The position numbers were made by a program, and so were the translations under genes. The notes beneath the pieces were generated by a model, which ran no database searches, was not told the DNA's origin, and saw nothing but the letters and a program-made list of their open reading frames with translations. Of a DNA stretch of 64,000 bases, positions 24,665 through 36,821 are shown in pieces (position 1 is the first letter of the stretch; each line of letters begins with the position of its first letter). The stretch comes from Halichondria panicea (Eukaryota; Porifera; Demospongiae; Suberitida; Halichondriidae), in the NCBI RefSeq assembly GCF_963675165.1, contig NC_087377.1, forward strand, positions 9,193,122 through 9,257,121, written 5' to 3'.

Positions 24665-27010
24665 ATCCTGTGGCCGCCCACGCACGTCTCGGGTAATTAC
24701 AAACAAACCAGACGACTACTATAACCCGTGGCCGCCCACGCGCCTCGGGTTAACGACTACTATAGATCTAGACCCATTGCAGTGGGTGTGGTTATGACGT
24801 TACGCTTTGATAATTCAATGATAGCCGCCATTTTGGGGTACCACATCAAACAGATTTGTGTAATTTACAGGTAAAATAGTGATTTTTGTACTTATTATAT
24901 TGTGGAAATCCTAGTAGTAGGGATAAAGACAAGAACTTCTACTGACTCCCAAGTCAAAAAGACAAAGAATTAGAGCTGAGCAGCCTGATACATGGAGAAT
25001 GGCTTGTGTATTTTCTGCAGTTTTGCTGTTCCTGTAACTTTTCATAGAATGTTCAATTCAGTTCATACTTGCACACACATGTCACAAATCATATAGCTAA
25101 CACACATAAACTTGAAAATAACTCTATGTCATTGCAATGTGCACATTTCCACTAGTACAGAGCCATCTTTTCACTCCTTGTTTTCAGCCGCATTTTGAAA
25201 GATCTAGCCCAATAATGATATCTAGCTTGTTCAGGTACTTCTTCTTGCCACCTTGGTCTTGTTTTGAAGATAAATAACCTTCTACAAAAGGTATCTTTTT
25301 GGTGCTAAATACTAGCCAAATCGTGTTCATTGTACCATAGATGTAGGAGAGAGGGATTGGAAACGGAAGTGGGCCTCGGAAAACATCCGCGCCTCGCTTT
25401 CTTGTCTTCTTTTCTTGCCTCAAATGATTATAAGCTACTCATCATGTAATACAGTGAAAGAAGGGTGAAAGAGACACAATCAACAGTGCATTGGTACATG
25501 GTAATAGTAAGGAGAATGTGCAGAGGCTCTAGTGGTATTGGATACTTGTTTTACAGTAGATATAAAATCATTAGAGGATGCTTAGTTGAAATTGTGAAGG
25601 TATTTGTGACTGTCAGAGGCTTCTCTTTTGCTGCCAACTTAAATGAAAAAGAAAACCATCAAGAAGTCTACTAGTTTGAGGCAATAACCATGATCATTCA
25701 CATGACAAGATACATAATACACCATGTAATACATAATTCTTTCTTAAATAACTTTTGATGAATCAATTGTACGAAGTTTCTACTAGTTAGGCTGATGAGC
25801 GTACATTTCAATTTCCCATTCCAATCTAGTATATACACTTGGAGACAGCAAAACACTCCACAGCACTGCCAGTTGCTTTTAAAGTGTAAAATGAGTGGGA
25901 TCAAACCAAACAATATTAACAAAAACTTACACGATAAAAATAATTAAAATTATGATTAGTTTAGCACTAGTTAATCAGACAGTCTTAGATGGAGAGAAGC
26001 TGGTGAGGTATACAAGGGTGTATATAGTCGGAACAGCCGGTAACATGTACGAGGGTGGTGATGTGTATAATTATATAGGGGTGTAGAGAGGAGGGGTAAA
26101 TTCTTTTGTCTTCTTTTCTTCAGCGTACTCAGTAAGTTTCGGCTTGCGAGGTATTGCTATATAAAATATAGATGAAACAGCATTTGTAGTAGATAATTAT
26201 CTCGGGCCTACAGGCCCTTTCACCACAATCTACTACCGGGCCAATAACAATTATGAGGTAAAAATAGGTGACTACACATTCATGCACACAAAAGCTATAC
26301 ATCCACCTGATCCAAAACTAATGCTTTTGGGGTGATCACCAATCATAAGGGAATGTGTGCCTAAAATTTAAATTTCTGTAACGCTTAGCGTATTCCCAAA
26401 AAAGGATCTTTAGTGGTGCTTTTTAATTCAACTTTTTTCTAGTACTAAATTCTACCATTGATTCTACCAGCTGATGTACGACTAATTTTCTTTGGCTTGG
26501 GGTGATACCACATGATTTACCAATAAGCAGACCAAAGTATACGACCTAAACATTAATCATTTCAGAGAAAAAGGGATAAATGTGTACAATACAAGATTAA
26601 ACTGACCTAAATTCCATGAAGAAGATAGTTGCAACGGTAAATAGAGCTTGAACAATGGTTATTCACTATCTATATAAAGCACAGTTGCACTGGATACTGG
26701 AGAACTTTACAGAATACTAGTGACAACTCAGAAAATCCTAGACTTCCAATAATCTCAGTTACCGCGAAGTTCCTGGGGAATAGATTAGCCATCATTAGGC
26801 GAGGCGCGGATGTTTAATCGAGGTCATACGTGAGGTACATTGAAATCTACTTCCGTTTCCAATCCCTCTCTCCTACATCTATGATTGTACGTAAAAGTCT
26901 GCTGCTGGTATATACCTCAAAATGGCTGACATTCCAATGACATCATTATTAATTACGTCACTGCAATGGGTCTATACCCGTGGCCGCCCACGTGCACCTT
27001 GGGTAATTAT
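24665..27010. repeat. Outer inverted repeat enclosing a transposon
   Basis: Blocks GACCCATTGCAGTGGGTGTG and CGCCATTTTGG on the left (24755-24840) recur inverted at about 26925-26985. Both sides end in GTGGCCGCCCACGYGC...GGGTAA. The 1.5-kb element at 25336-26883 is nested inside, so this looks like an older foldback with a later insertion. Confidence 0.6.
25336..26883. mobile_element. DNA transposon (non-autonomous), 7-bp duplication ATTGTAC
   Basis: TIR CATAGATGTAGGAGAGAGGG at both ends, continuing GATTGGAAACGGAAGT. ATTGTAC is duplicated exactly at 25329-25335 and 26884-26890. Longer imperfect subterminal repeats (ACATCCGCGCCTCGC) continue inward. No intact transposase is visible. The element at 37627-38814 has related ends. 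Confidence 0.8.
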
Positions 27011-27110
27011 TAGACATTATATGGAAAAGGCTATAATTATCTGTCCTGTCAGTTTCCACAATTTACTAGTAATTCTTTGCGAGTAAATAAGGCTGACAAA
27101 AAAACAATAC

Positions 27111-27116
27111 TTTAAT
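27111..27116 (-). terminator. Poly(A) signal ATTAAA of receptor B
   Basis: On the minus strand ATTAAA lies about 35 bases after the stop codon of receptor B, the usual place for a cleavage and polyadenylation signal variant. Confidence 0.5.
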
Positions 27117-27150
27117 TGTCACAGTAAGCTATATGACAGACTCATTAAAA

Positions 27151-30100
27151 CTAACTGAACTGCACATGTCCATAAGCAACGTTCCCCTGAGTGTGGGGTT
27201 CTGGCTTAATCTTAATACTGTCCGGCTCTTCATATATGACAGGTGGTTGTCTCATTTCAGTTTCAGTTTGCAGAGTTACTTTCTCAGACCTCCTGTACTT
27301 GTTCACTGCCAGCACAATGAGGACACCAATAGAGACTCCAACAACTAGGGTCGGCAGGAACGTCAGGACAAATGTGAGAGCAATTACAGCTTCTCGGGAC
27401 AAAGCTAGAAATAGAAGCACGACATGCATCAATTATACAGTAGACTCTCGTTAATCCGGTCACCCTCGGCACATGCAATTTGGCCGCAATAGCGAGGTGG
27501 CTGCATTTCAGATTATAGCCGCGGCTAAATAGCGGTATCGCCTCGAATCTATATTGCACCGCGCCTGTCGTACCTCCTCTGGGCTCGGGCTAGCCTCGAG
27601 ACCAGGCCGATTAAAATACGGCCTGGTCTCTATTGCATGGGTGATAGTGCACATGCAAGAATCTGGGTAACTCGTTATACTTAGTAAACCTTTGTAAAAT
27701 TATACCGTAAACTAGTTTATTTACTAGTTTCTTTCCGTATTAATTTTAACAAATACTTGTCTCCTGTGAAGCTGTGGCTTATGCTCTCTATTGCGTTGTC
27801 AAGAAGATTTGCTGGCTAGCTGTGGCCCTCTATGGTGTTGTCGAGGAGGCTTGCACACTAGTCTGAAGCCAGAAGAAGCTCTCATTTGTACAGAAATAAA
27901 ATCATGACCATCCAACCATCATAGAGGTATGAGAGCCTCTTCTGGTTTCAGACTAGTGTGCAAGCCTTCTCGACAATACCATAGAGTGCCGCAGCTAGCT
28001 AGCTAGGCTATAAAGCACATAGTAGATAATACGTGGACGTCTATGGACTAGCCTATGATTAATTACACATGCAATAGATACCAGGCCGTATTTTAGTCGG
28101 CCTGAATTCGAGGCTAGGCTCGGGCCAGAGGAGGTACAACAGGCTTGCAGTTTTCATCGGCTAAACTACACCCTAAACGACATACAGTATAGCAAGTATA
28201 ATTATTTCGGGGATATAAATGTACTGCGAACATTTATAACCGCAAATTTAAAATCGCATGTATGCATGCATATATACTGCAAATTAAAAGGCTGCATGCT
28301 ATTCCACGAAAATTAAATCCGCGAAAACCATTCTAAAGGCATTTCCGCGAAAATTTATACCCTCGAAATAATTATACTGCTATATCGGCTGTAATAATGT
28401 ATCACATAGTTTGGGGCAGCCAGAACAGACCAGTATATACAGGTGGCCGCATTTCAGGATGAGTTTATACAGCAATGATCCAGCTAGCCAATGAAACTAC
28501 AGTATGTCGAGGTGACCTTAATTCAGAGATTAGCGGACAGTCTACTGTACCCAATTTCTACCATAAAAACAATATTTGGTAATGATTTGCATGGCTATAA
28601 AGTGTGCATGTTGTAACTTCGGGACAATAGGAAAGGTATATCACTGTGTTTGCTGAGTAGCTTTGAAAAAATAATATTATTATCAGCCCAACAAATGATG
28701 ACATATTGCTAGCGTACTCTCATTAATCTGGTCACCCTTAGAACAGTGCTGCACTAGTGGGTAGTCTCAAGCCAGACTCCTCCCCGAGTCTGGCTAGTCT
28801 GAGGGCCAGACCTAATAGCTCGGGGGCAAAATCAAGAGAGCTATAGGATTAGGTCTGGAGACTCCTGCAGCATTTCCGTGTGCTCTAGTGGAATGTGGCC
28901 AGAGCCAATGAAATGCATATCCTATATGTCATGTAATTTTTAACCCAATGAAATGCAAGTATTGCCTCTGTGGAATATTTGGATGCAGCCAATGAAATGA
29001 GAGTATTGCTACATCGACTCTTTTTTTATAACCTTCAATATCACAGCACACGGAAGTGCTGCAAGAGTCTCCAGACCTATTTCTCTCTTCCCACGCCCCC
29101 CTCTGAGAAAAGATCTGGCCCCCAGAATAGAGTCTGGCATAGAGCAACTTTTCTTGTTTATCAGTTTCGCAAAAATGCAATGACATAATCAGATGATGTG
29201 TTATGTTATGTACCTTGTGTCATCACATGAAATTACAAGCGGAAATATGGGCATGGTGACGAGGCTAAAACTGGCCAGCTATTATCTCTACTCTCATAAT
29301 TATACAGATTTAGTGGGTGCTGGCACATCTACGCCCACGTATATGCCCACACACACGTTACTAGAGCTATGAAACTACCTCAGTGCTGGAGAGACCAGGG
29401 GCGTAGGCAGGAATTTGAGGAAGGGGGGGCTGAGCGCCGAAGTTTTCGGTGACCGGAAGCCACACCCCCTAATTAATGGCTCATTGCGCATGTGCAAGAA
29501 ATAGCCACACCTTGCTTCGATTAATAATACTGCTAAAGCTAGCTAGCTAGCTAGCCGTAGCTAGTTGCACTAAAGAATCAAAGTTACTAGTATAGTATAG
29601 CTAGCTCTTGGACATGCTGTTTGTCTGCCACTAATCTATACCAGTATCTAATTCCCAGGCTGAAGACTCATCAGAGAAGGTGGGGCTCTTAGTGTAGTTT
29701 TTGCAGAGAAAGGGGGGGCTGGAGCCCCCAAAGCCCTCCCCCTCCCTACGCCCCTGGAGACACAGATCTTCACAAAATTATACAAACTACTGCACTCCAA
29801 GTATGTAGACGAAAGGATGACGAGAACAGATTTTACAGTTGATTTTCATCCTCTAGTTAAAAGATACGGTGGCCAAGAAGGGTCACCTGCATGCCTTCGC
29901 CTACCGCCACAATGAACTGCGCGCGGATGTTTTGTTAACCCACGCGCTTAATTCTAAACGCTCGCAGTAAACACATTAACCGCGCGCGCGGTTAAACAAA
30001 GAGCCGCCAACAAAATTTAAGACCATGCAGTCTGCACAAGGTCAAAGATCAATCAAACATGTCCTGCAGTCTGCATCGATAGCCAAGGAATACCTTGCGT

Positions 30101-33100
30101 TAATTAGAATCCAGATATAATTTATTGACCTTTGACCTTGTGCAGACTGATCTTAAAATTTGTTGGCGGCTCTTTGTCCGTGCAGTGTGTCTCGTACCGC
30201 GATCGTTTATATTTAAGAGCGTACGGTCAACAAAAACTCTGCGCGCTTAGAATTAAAGCGCGCGCTGTTCATTGTGGCGGCAGGTGGAGGCGGATGACCC
30301 TTCTCGGCCACCGTAAAAAGAAGTTCCGTCTCAGTAACCACTGCAGTAGAGCTATGGACTTGATTGATTGTTTGCAGGTGCACTATACAAAGCTCTTCAA
30401 TATTACAAAGAGCTCTTGTTGTAAAATCCCTGTTATCTATTATGAGAATTTTTGTCATGACACACCCACTAGAGAAAAATCTAGACCGTATATATGGACA
30501 AAGTCAGCTCGTAACTCTGTTCACCTTAGGTAGTTATAGCAGCATGCTAAATATAGACCAAGTCCTGTACGTAGATAGTCAGATCGAACACTTTATCTAA
30601 TGCTACTAGCGTACGTGTACGCTAGAATATAAATTAAGATGTAAGCCTGTAAGACCACGTCTCAAATCGCGTACGAGAAAACTTTTATCGTTGTGGCAGC
30701 TCAATAGAAGAGCCGTTTGTTGGTAGCCTGAAGAGAAGAGATAGGTAACGCTAGAGCTACAGACAGCACTGACAATGTGAGTGGTGAGATCGAACTTCTT
30801 TTGTTAGAGGATGAAAATCAACGGTAAATCTGTTTTCATTATCCTTTCCTCTCTATTTTTGGAGTGCACACTCATGTGGTTATCTGGCTGCATCTTTGCC
30901 GGTAAGATAAGTCAAATTGTCGTGTTGTGTAAATTTGTAACATTGCTCTCTCCCAAAATTATGTAATGGTGGTCGTCCGCTGTTGCCAGGGAGCCGTAGT
31001 AGTTTGTTGCTTCATAATTCTGTGAAGGATCTGTGTCTCTCCTGCAGAATCTTGCGAATCTGATTGGAGACGTCAATTTTTGATATCTGATCAAGAAAAA
31101 TCCCCAGACCATCTCCCTCTCCTATCATATCACGTGCACTCAGGCCCCAGACTATATTTAGCGAGGTGGCTGCAAAGTGGCATGGCCGCGGCTAATATGC
31201 CTCGAATTTAGATTAATATATGGTTCTGTTTCAAGGGGTGTATCCGGCGTGTCCATTAAACATCTGGTTTGGGGCTTACTAGTATACGAAATAGCGAGGT
31301 GACAGGGCAAGTATTGTACAGTAATGATGCCGAACAAAAATGGCCGTTATAATTTATTGAGGTGACCATAGAGCCAGATTAATGAGAAGTATATACAGGG
31401 CATTCTAAGGCTTGTTCACTCCACACTCACATGGTGTAGGTTCACACAGAACAGTTCCACTCCATGTACCGTCGCTCTGGCACTCTCTGGACGGAGATGA
31501 GGTAGATATGAGTTGGTAACCTTGGTTGCAGAAAGATTGTGCAGTGTGATTGGCTCCAGGGACTTTCCCAGTGTAGCACACACTTCCATTACGGATCGTG
31601 ATACCACCAGCAAAACCTTCCATTAGACACACCTCTGAGGTTTGTATTACACTCGTCAGTTCAGCTACACTACACCCTGCAGTGATGTAATTAATGATCT
31701 CCTAATATTCTTATACATATACACAGGAGTGCAATCATGCACTCCTGATATACATAACTCACTTGAGCGGAACGTTCCCATCACATCAAATGTTAGCCCT
31801 CCTTGGTTGAAATGAATAGAATAACAATAATTGGTTTCAGGCTGTATGGACGTTAGTGTAACTGTCAGAGTATCTCTAGCCATGCCATTAGCTGACATCC
31901 AAGTGCTGGTGTTACAAACTCCTGAGGTCACAGCCAAATCTTGGAAACTACTAGGGTCCGGGAGATAAGCGGACACAATAGCATTAGAGTCCACTATAAC
32001 AACTGTCACAGTCACCAACGAAGAAATACTGGCTGGCACTATAAAAACAAAACAACAATTATTTTTTGTTTCAAAACAATCCAACTCACATTTGAAGGGT
32101 GTCACAGATCGTCCACTTCCTATTCCGTTGGAAACTGTCACAGTCACGTTTAAGTCATTGCTGGGAAGACTATCACGTGCGAAGATAGTCTGGTACTGAC
32201 ACAGGGTGGCATTACAGTTGCCTATGGAAACCACTTTTGGATCACCGACGGTTTGTACAGAGTAAGTAACTACAGGAGACAAACCAGGAGCAACCTCGAC
32301 AAAAGTCTGCATGTGGGGAGGGGTTCTCAAGTACTTAAAATCCTATATAGTCGCATGAGGTTTGACAATCACTTACCACTGTTGGGAATGTGATAGTAAG
32401 AGAGTCGAGGCTGTCACCAGAATACACTACCTGTCCACTGACATCACTAGCAAGAGGGGGGGGTGGTTCTGGAGAGTCACTATGCCACACTCATCCCATA
32501 ATTATATATAGCCCTTACTCACCTGTTAAACTTAGCATGACGGGAGTGCTGACGCTTCCAGGTTGTCCAGTACACAAGGCAGCCCTCACCATAACGGAGC
32601 AGCTTTGTCCAGCGGCAGTCCAATCAGAGCACACTCCTGACATGCTGGAGCTGACCGAACAAGAGCCTCCACAATCTGAGACGACATCATATGAGAAGGA
32701 GGTTCCACAGTCGCTAGTTGGCTTCTCCCAGGTTAAAGTGAATGTGGACAAACCAACGTCAGTTACTACCAGGCTAGTGGGGGGAGGGGGCGGATCTGTG
32801 GGGGTGTGTGTGTACCGCAAGTTAGGCAACTAATAGGGATTACATGTACATAATTATTATCAGGACTCGAGTGCATGAATATTCATGCACTCCTGTTATT
32901 ATGTATAGTAACACTGTTTACCTGCTACTCTTAATGTATGGTTTCCAATCGTATCAAGCGGACCATCTCTGAAACATTGAACAGTTTGACCATTCATGGT
33001 CGAGCTGATATTAATTGACAACTGAGATGTAAAACAGTTTGGGGTAACACTGGTGTTCACTGAAGTACCAACACCTTCTATAGCTCCATTGTTACAGGAT

Positions 33101-33492
33101 CTCATGGATGTAAAGCGACTGTGGGTCAATGTAACAATATCTCCATTTGCTGGACAGTCAAAGCTAGTCCCTGTCCATTCAGTGACAACTCCACCAGATA
33201 CAGTACAAGTGTACGTCTCCACATCCCCAGGACAGAAACACTCTCTTCCAATGGGGAGGGTGGGGAGCACTAAGGTATCACCGGCTCCTGGGAAACACGG
33301 AAAAGATTAAACTGGCATGCAACGTATGTATAATTATGTAGAGTTGACCATGGTTCAATTCTAAAGGGTTTGGCCAGCTGGGATCGACCAAAGCAAACAG
33401 CTAGACCTAAGCTTACCATGCACAATCAATGTTGCTCCAAAAATGATAGGTCCGAGTAGATCTAGAGTAAACCACTGAAGATCAGCCACCAT
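27151..33492 (-). CDS. Receptor B: Ig-like/FN3-like/sushi single-pass receptor with ITIM-type tail
   Basis: Exons in coding order: 33492-33417, 33287-32922, 32795-32523, 32468-32377, 32306-32090, 32038-31763, 31676-31431, 27404-27151. All have GT-AG borders and matching phases, total 600 codons. Residues 1-25 are a signal peptide. About 26-147 is an Ig-like domain (ECFCPGDVETYTC ... VQCF). 148-238 is FN3 (PTSLVVTDVGLSTFTLTWEK). 239-341 and 342-433 are two more FN3-like folds. 433-515 is sushi (YTGKVPGANHTAQSFCNQGY, DGTWSGTVLCE). About 518-545 is one membrane helix. The tail has NVAYGHV, which fits the ITIM consensus, and VIYEEP. N-glycosylation sites are frequent. It is a predicted cell-surface receptor with an inhibitory-type tail; ligand unknown. 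The last intron is 4.0 kb and carries several MITEs. Function is inferred from architecture only. Confidence 0.85.
27438..28547. mobile_element. pogo-like element with nested foldbacks, in receptor B's last intron
   Basis: CAGTAGACTCTCGTTAATCC at the left and ACAGTCTACTG at the right with TA on both sides, as in the 357-bp copy at 14893-15249. The extra length comes from nested AGCCTCG...CCAGGCCG ends (27591 and 28080-28115), which themselves enclose a foldback at 27826-27998 with arms around CTTGCACACTAGTCTGAAGC. Confidence 0.7.
28755..29150. repeat. MITE with CCAGACTC/GTCTGG inverted ends
   Basis: AGTCTGGCTAGTCTGAGGGC with TTAGGTCTGGAGACTCCTGC on the left pairs with GAGTCTCCAGACCTATTTC and AGAGTCTGGCATAGAGC on the right. 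It lies in the last intron of receptor B. Non-coding. Confidence 0.55.
29396..29756. mobile_element. hAT-like MITE, ends CAGGGGCGTAGG
   Basis: CAGGGGCGTAGGCAGGAATT at the left and CCTACGCCCCTG at the right, flanked by a GAGAC repeat (29391-29395 and 29757-29761). CAGGGGCGTAG-type ends are typical of hAT elements in animals, though they usually make 8-bp duplications; only 5 bp match here. Inside receptor B's last intron. Confidence 0.7.
29875..30315. mobile_element. Foldback element, arms of about 190 bp
   Basis: TACGGTGGCCAAGAAGGGTC at the left and its reverse complement at the right. The inner parts GAGCCGCCAACAAAATTT and GTCTGCACAAGGTCAAAG also pair. Arms are GC-rich with CGCGCG runs. Short ORFs across it are shadows of the palindrome. 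In receptor B's last intron. Confidence 0.75.
30600..31400. repeat. Intron sequence with pogo-like MITE fragment
   Basis: TTTAGCGAGGTGGCTGC and GCCGCGGCTAATATGCCTCG near 31158-31207 match subterminal parts of the CAGTAGACTCTCGTTAATCC family. Nothing coding is recognised in the remaining intron sequence. Confidence 0.45.
31712..33287 (-). repeat. Inverted duplication tract 1, copy in receptor B
   Basis: Almost identical to the reverse complement of 46239-47795, introns included. For example the 48-base intron starting GTGAGTTGGATTGTTTTGAA is the same in both. One edge coincides with the start of the Ig-like exon. The other lies just past a small hairpin, GGAGTGCAATCATGCACTCC. Differences are scattered substitutions and 3-codon indels. 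Confidence 0.9.
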
Positions 33493-33860
33493 GATAAATC
33501 GGCCGCTCGTACGCCAACACAGCACTTGCAAAATTGATTTATTTTTGCTACTATATATATAGAGCTCTTGATGTAATGTTCCTATGAGCCAAACGAGACT
33601 TGCAACCAACGTTGTGTTCCGGAGTTAGAGTTAACTTTCCAGCGCTGCCGAAAGTACATAGATCTATATTCAGCCAATTGCATGTATTTCCGGCACAACG
33701 ATCTTCTCTAGAGTATGGAGGCACGATCCAGCTAAGATTAACTTCTAGTAGTAGCTAACTATGTCTACTAGCTGCATGCAAAATATGAAACTCTGTGGTG
33801 TAGCTGTTCCGCTACTAGCCACGCTTTTTTCTCACAAATCTTGATTGAAATTCGACCACG
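33417..33860 (-). promoter_or_regulatory. Receptor B promoter and first exon, duplicated near receptor C
   Basis: 33466-33860 matches the reverse complement of about 42722-43126 almost base for base: GTTAACTCTAACTCCGGAAC and TGGATCGTGCCTCCATACTC occur in both. A TATA-like run (33552-33561) lies about 60 bases before the receptor B ATG at 33492. Conservation across the 5' flank suggests that the duplication carried regulatory sequence with it. Confidence 0.7.
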
Positions 33861-33944
33861 CACATTGCTTTCAAAACTATCTTGCCACGTGGATAAATCG
33901 AAAGTGCTACTGTGTGAGACGTGTTTCCAGGTACTAGGTGCTTC

Positions 33945-34195
33945 CATAGATAGTAAATATGGAACGCCAAATCCGCCAACATTTTTGCAATGTAATTCAC
34001 ATGAATAAATTGTGTATCAGAACGTACACAAGAACGTTTGTCAGATCGATTACTAGAACGTTTCTGGAAACGATTATCATTATGTGTGTACACAGACAGA
34101 ACGATTATCAGAACGTACACAACAACGTACGGCCTCGAGGTTAACGTGGTGCTCGAGGCGCAGTACACAAGAACGTTTGTCAGATTTGAGCTAGA
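33945..34195. repeat. ACGTTCTGATAATCG short-repeat cluster, inverted copy at 37.4-37.6 kb
   Basis: Multiple near-copies of AGAACGTACACAAGAACGTT and GATTACTAGAACGTTTCTGG. The same cluster, reverse complemented, occupies about 37415-37625. Together with the promoter tract this is part of the larger inverted duplication around the two receptor genes. Confidence 0.75.
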
Positions 34196-34429
34196 ACTAG
34201 CCTCGACTCCAGCCCCTTGAATAGTGGGCCTGGTATTTACTGTTGGCGCGTGGGTGGACAATTAATTTATTATTTACCGTATTTATCTCATTGAACGTTA
34301 AAACAGTATTTTATCTTATTGTGGATAAAGAACAGAAAAAAGAAAAAGGAGAGGCTACCTCTTGTATATACTGTATATAGACAGAGACAGCTAAGTAAAA
34401 CATCAGCTCTGTAGATTTATTCATTAACT

Positions 34430-34860
34430 TGAGGCTCGGATCGGATACACACTCAGCCGACAAGTTAATCTCATAAGAAATTAGTTAAACCTGTGGGTAA
34501 AAAATAAATGTGGATAAGTACAGTGGCTGTGACGTAACATAATGTGAGGACTACTTATTGATTTACACAATAGATTTACCATTGAAAGCACTATCCATTA
34601 ATACACACTCAAGCAACAAGTCCCTCGGATCGGATACACACAAGTCCCTCGGATTGTAAACACATTCAGGCCACACAGTTCTCGGATCAGATACCACGTA
34701 CTTACTCTGTGACCAATTTTCGGCAAATGTCACAACAATACTTCCTTCCAGAGAGAATGGCACTGAACGTCGAACAGACACACCAACACTTTGAAGATGG
34801 CTTCACTCAGAGAAACAAGAGGAGAAATCACCATCACAACACTTCTTTCATCACAACACT
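34430..34860. repeat. Small tandem motifs
   Basis: CTCGGATCGGATACACAC occurs three times between 34435 and 34640, and CATCACAACACTTCTTTCA is doubled at 34835-34870. No gene seen. Confidence 0.5.
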
Positions 34861-35115
34861 TCTTTCAGAGAGAGGTGCACTGGTCCTGTCAAGCTTCACA
34901 TCAATCAAGAAAGGGAGTGTCTGGAAAGCAGATGGACTTGCTCTGGGACTTGCCATAGCCGGTCGGTACGGTACCCACATAAACACCAGCGTACAGACAC
35001 TTCAACGCCTCCAGCTGCTTGTTTTTCAAGACTAGACCTGGTTTTCCAACACAGGATAACGCGTACGCGAGAGCAGAAGAGAAGGTAGCAGCCATATCCA
35101 TTACACAACTTGGAC

Positions 35116-35584
35116 TAGTCTCATGAATCAGCCGCTGTTCTTTTGGAACCACCGTCTGAGCACTCTTGTCATGAAGTCATTTCAAAATGGAATGTTGATT
35201 GCTCACAAAACCAATGGAATGTAATTAAATTCGTGATCTTACGCCCACACATATTTCCTAATTGTTATACAAATTGCCAAGCGAAGGCATCTCTCTCTAC
35301 TTGTGTTTTGCTGTGGTGCTAAATCTGTGCCCAAGGACCCCTGTTTGCCTTGCTTATGCTTCGTAGCAGCTTCTATGTATGAAGTGTTTACCATGCGTAA
35401 TGCATGCGTAATGATTATCCAAATGCGTTGAGCAAAGTGCAGTTCTTTGCTGCCTCCAAGTTCATCACCTGACTGGACTTCTGCAATTTGATTGGTCAAG
35501 ACGGAATTCTGTCTTGGCACATAAAACGATGACAAGAGTGCTCAGACGGTGGTTCCAAAGAACGGCGGCTGATTCATGAGACTA
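35116..35584. mobile_element. MULE-like foldback MITE, perfect 9-bp duplication AACTTGGAC
   Basis: Terminal inverted repeats of about 60 bp start TAGTCTCATGAATCAGCCGC. AACTTGGAC is duplicated exactly at 35107-35115 and 35585-35593. A 9-bp duplication is the hallmark of Mutator-like elements. No transposase inside. Confidence 0.88.
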
Positions 35585-36277
35585 AACTTGGACTAGAGTT
35601 CTTTTTTCAATGACATCATTATAAATGAAACGGATATCAATGTTTTACAACTAAATGCGGAATAAGAATACTGATAAATATACTACAATTTACAATTACC
35701 AAGGTTCTTGGTAATTCTGGCGCATGCGTAAACAGATTTCGATTTATATCTGTCTACCCGTTTTGTACTTACCTCGTTTCGCCATAAAGGCTAAAAAAAA
35801 AAAAAAAATGTATACCAGGCCGCCTTTCTCAGCGGCCTGGAATCGAGGCTAAGCTAGAACGTTACTGCTGACAGGCGTTCGCCGCCCTCGGTAGTTATAA
35901 TTATACATGTGAGGTTAAAGGTCATCATAAAAAAGAATATTGGATCATCCTACAATGTGGAGAATATTCTCACTGTATGTGAAGAAGTGCTTACTTGTAT
36001 AAGTGGATGTGTTAGCTGTGGAATTATGAATGAAGGTGAGTTAAACTACATAATTATAGAGGGCAATATGGGATTAATTAGCACCAGTAACAAGCAATGG
36101 CAAGGCCTCTAGCTCTAATTGCAAAAGGCAAAGCCAAGCTCGCCAGTGCTTGTTACGAGTATCCCTGGATGAGTAATAATATTTAATAGGCCAGGCAAAG
36201 TAGATTAATACCGTACTTCTAAATAAGCGCTTTTCCTTTTCGAGACTACCTCGTATACTGCCACGGTACTAAGAAAT

Positions 36278-36821
36278 ACTCAGGTACATTAAGGACTAGA
36301 CTGGGACCAGCAATTATTGTTGATTCAGCGAAAACGAAGCTCCGCCCACGATTTTTACTATCAATTGTGCAGTAAAAATGGAGCTTTGCTGCTCTAATCT
36401 TTAGCTCAAATTCCGGAGCATAAAACCTTAGTTTAAGTGTTTACTTTTTAGTGCAGTAGTTAGTTCAAAGCTATATATACAGGCACTACTGTTAGCGCCT
36501 AACAGTGGGATCAGCTAAAGGTGAAATTTTCTAAATAAAGTACTTTTTCAGCTTAATATTTTGCATGTAAAGGCTAATAACTTACTTTTCATTGATCCCA
36601 CTGCTAGGCGCTAACGGTAGTGCCTGTATATAGCTTTGAACTAACTACTGCACTAAAAGGTAAACACTTAAACTAAGGTTTTAGGCTCCGGAATTTGAGC
36701 TAAAGATTGGAGCAGCAAAACTCCATTTTTACTGCACAATTGATAGTAAAAATCGTGGGCGGAGCTTCGTTTTCGCTGAATCAACAATAATTGCTGGTCC
36801 CAGTCCTTAATGTACCTGAGT
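36278..36821. mobile_element. Near-perfect palindrome, arms of about 235 bp
   Basis: The left arm starts ACTCAGGTACATTAAGGACT. The right arm is its reverse complement, ending AATGTACCTGAGT. The arms are nearly identical through GTTAGCGCCTA, with a loop of about 75 bp. No ORF worth naming. A full-length transcript would fold into one hairpin. Confidence 0.85.

Noticed and set aside
27133-27454. Plus-strand ORFs over the receptor B tail exon
   Set aside because: Antisense shadows of the membrane and tail exon on the minus strand.
32390-32833. Long plus-strand ORF of 147 residues, and its mirror at 46690-47124
   Set aside because: Shadow of the FN3 exon on the opposite strand; present twice only because the exon is duplicated.
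33815-34261. 148-residue minus-strand ORF upstream of receptor B
   Set aside because: Runs across the short-repeat cluster and the duplicated promoter; composition follows the repeats and no domain is visible.
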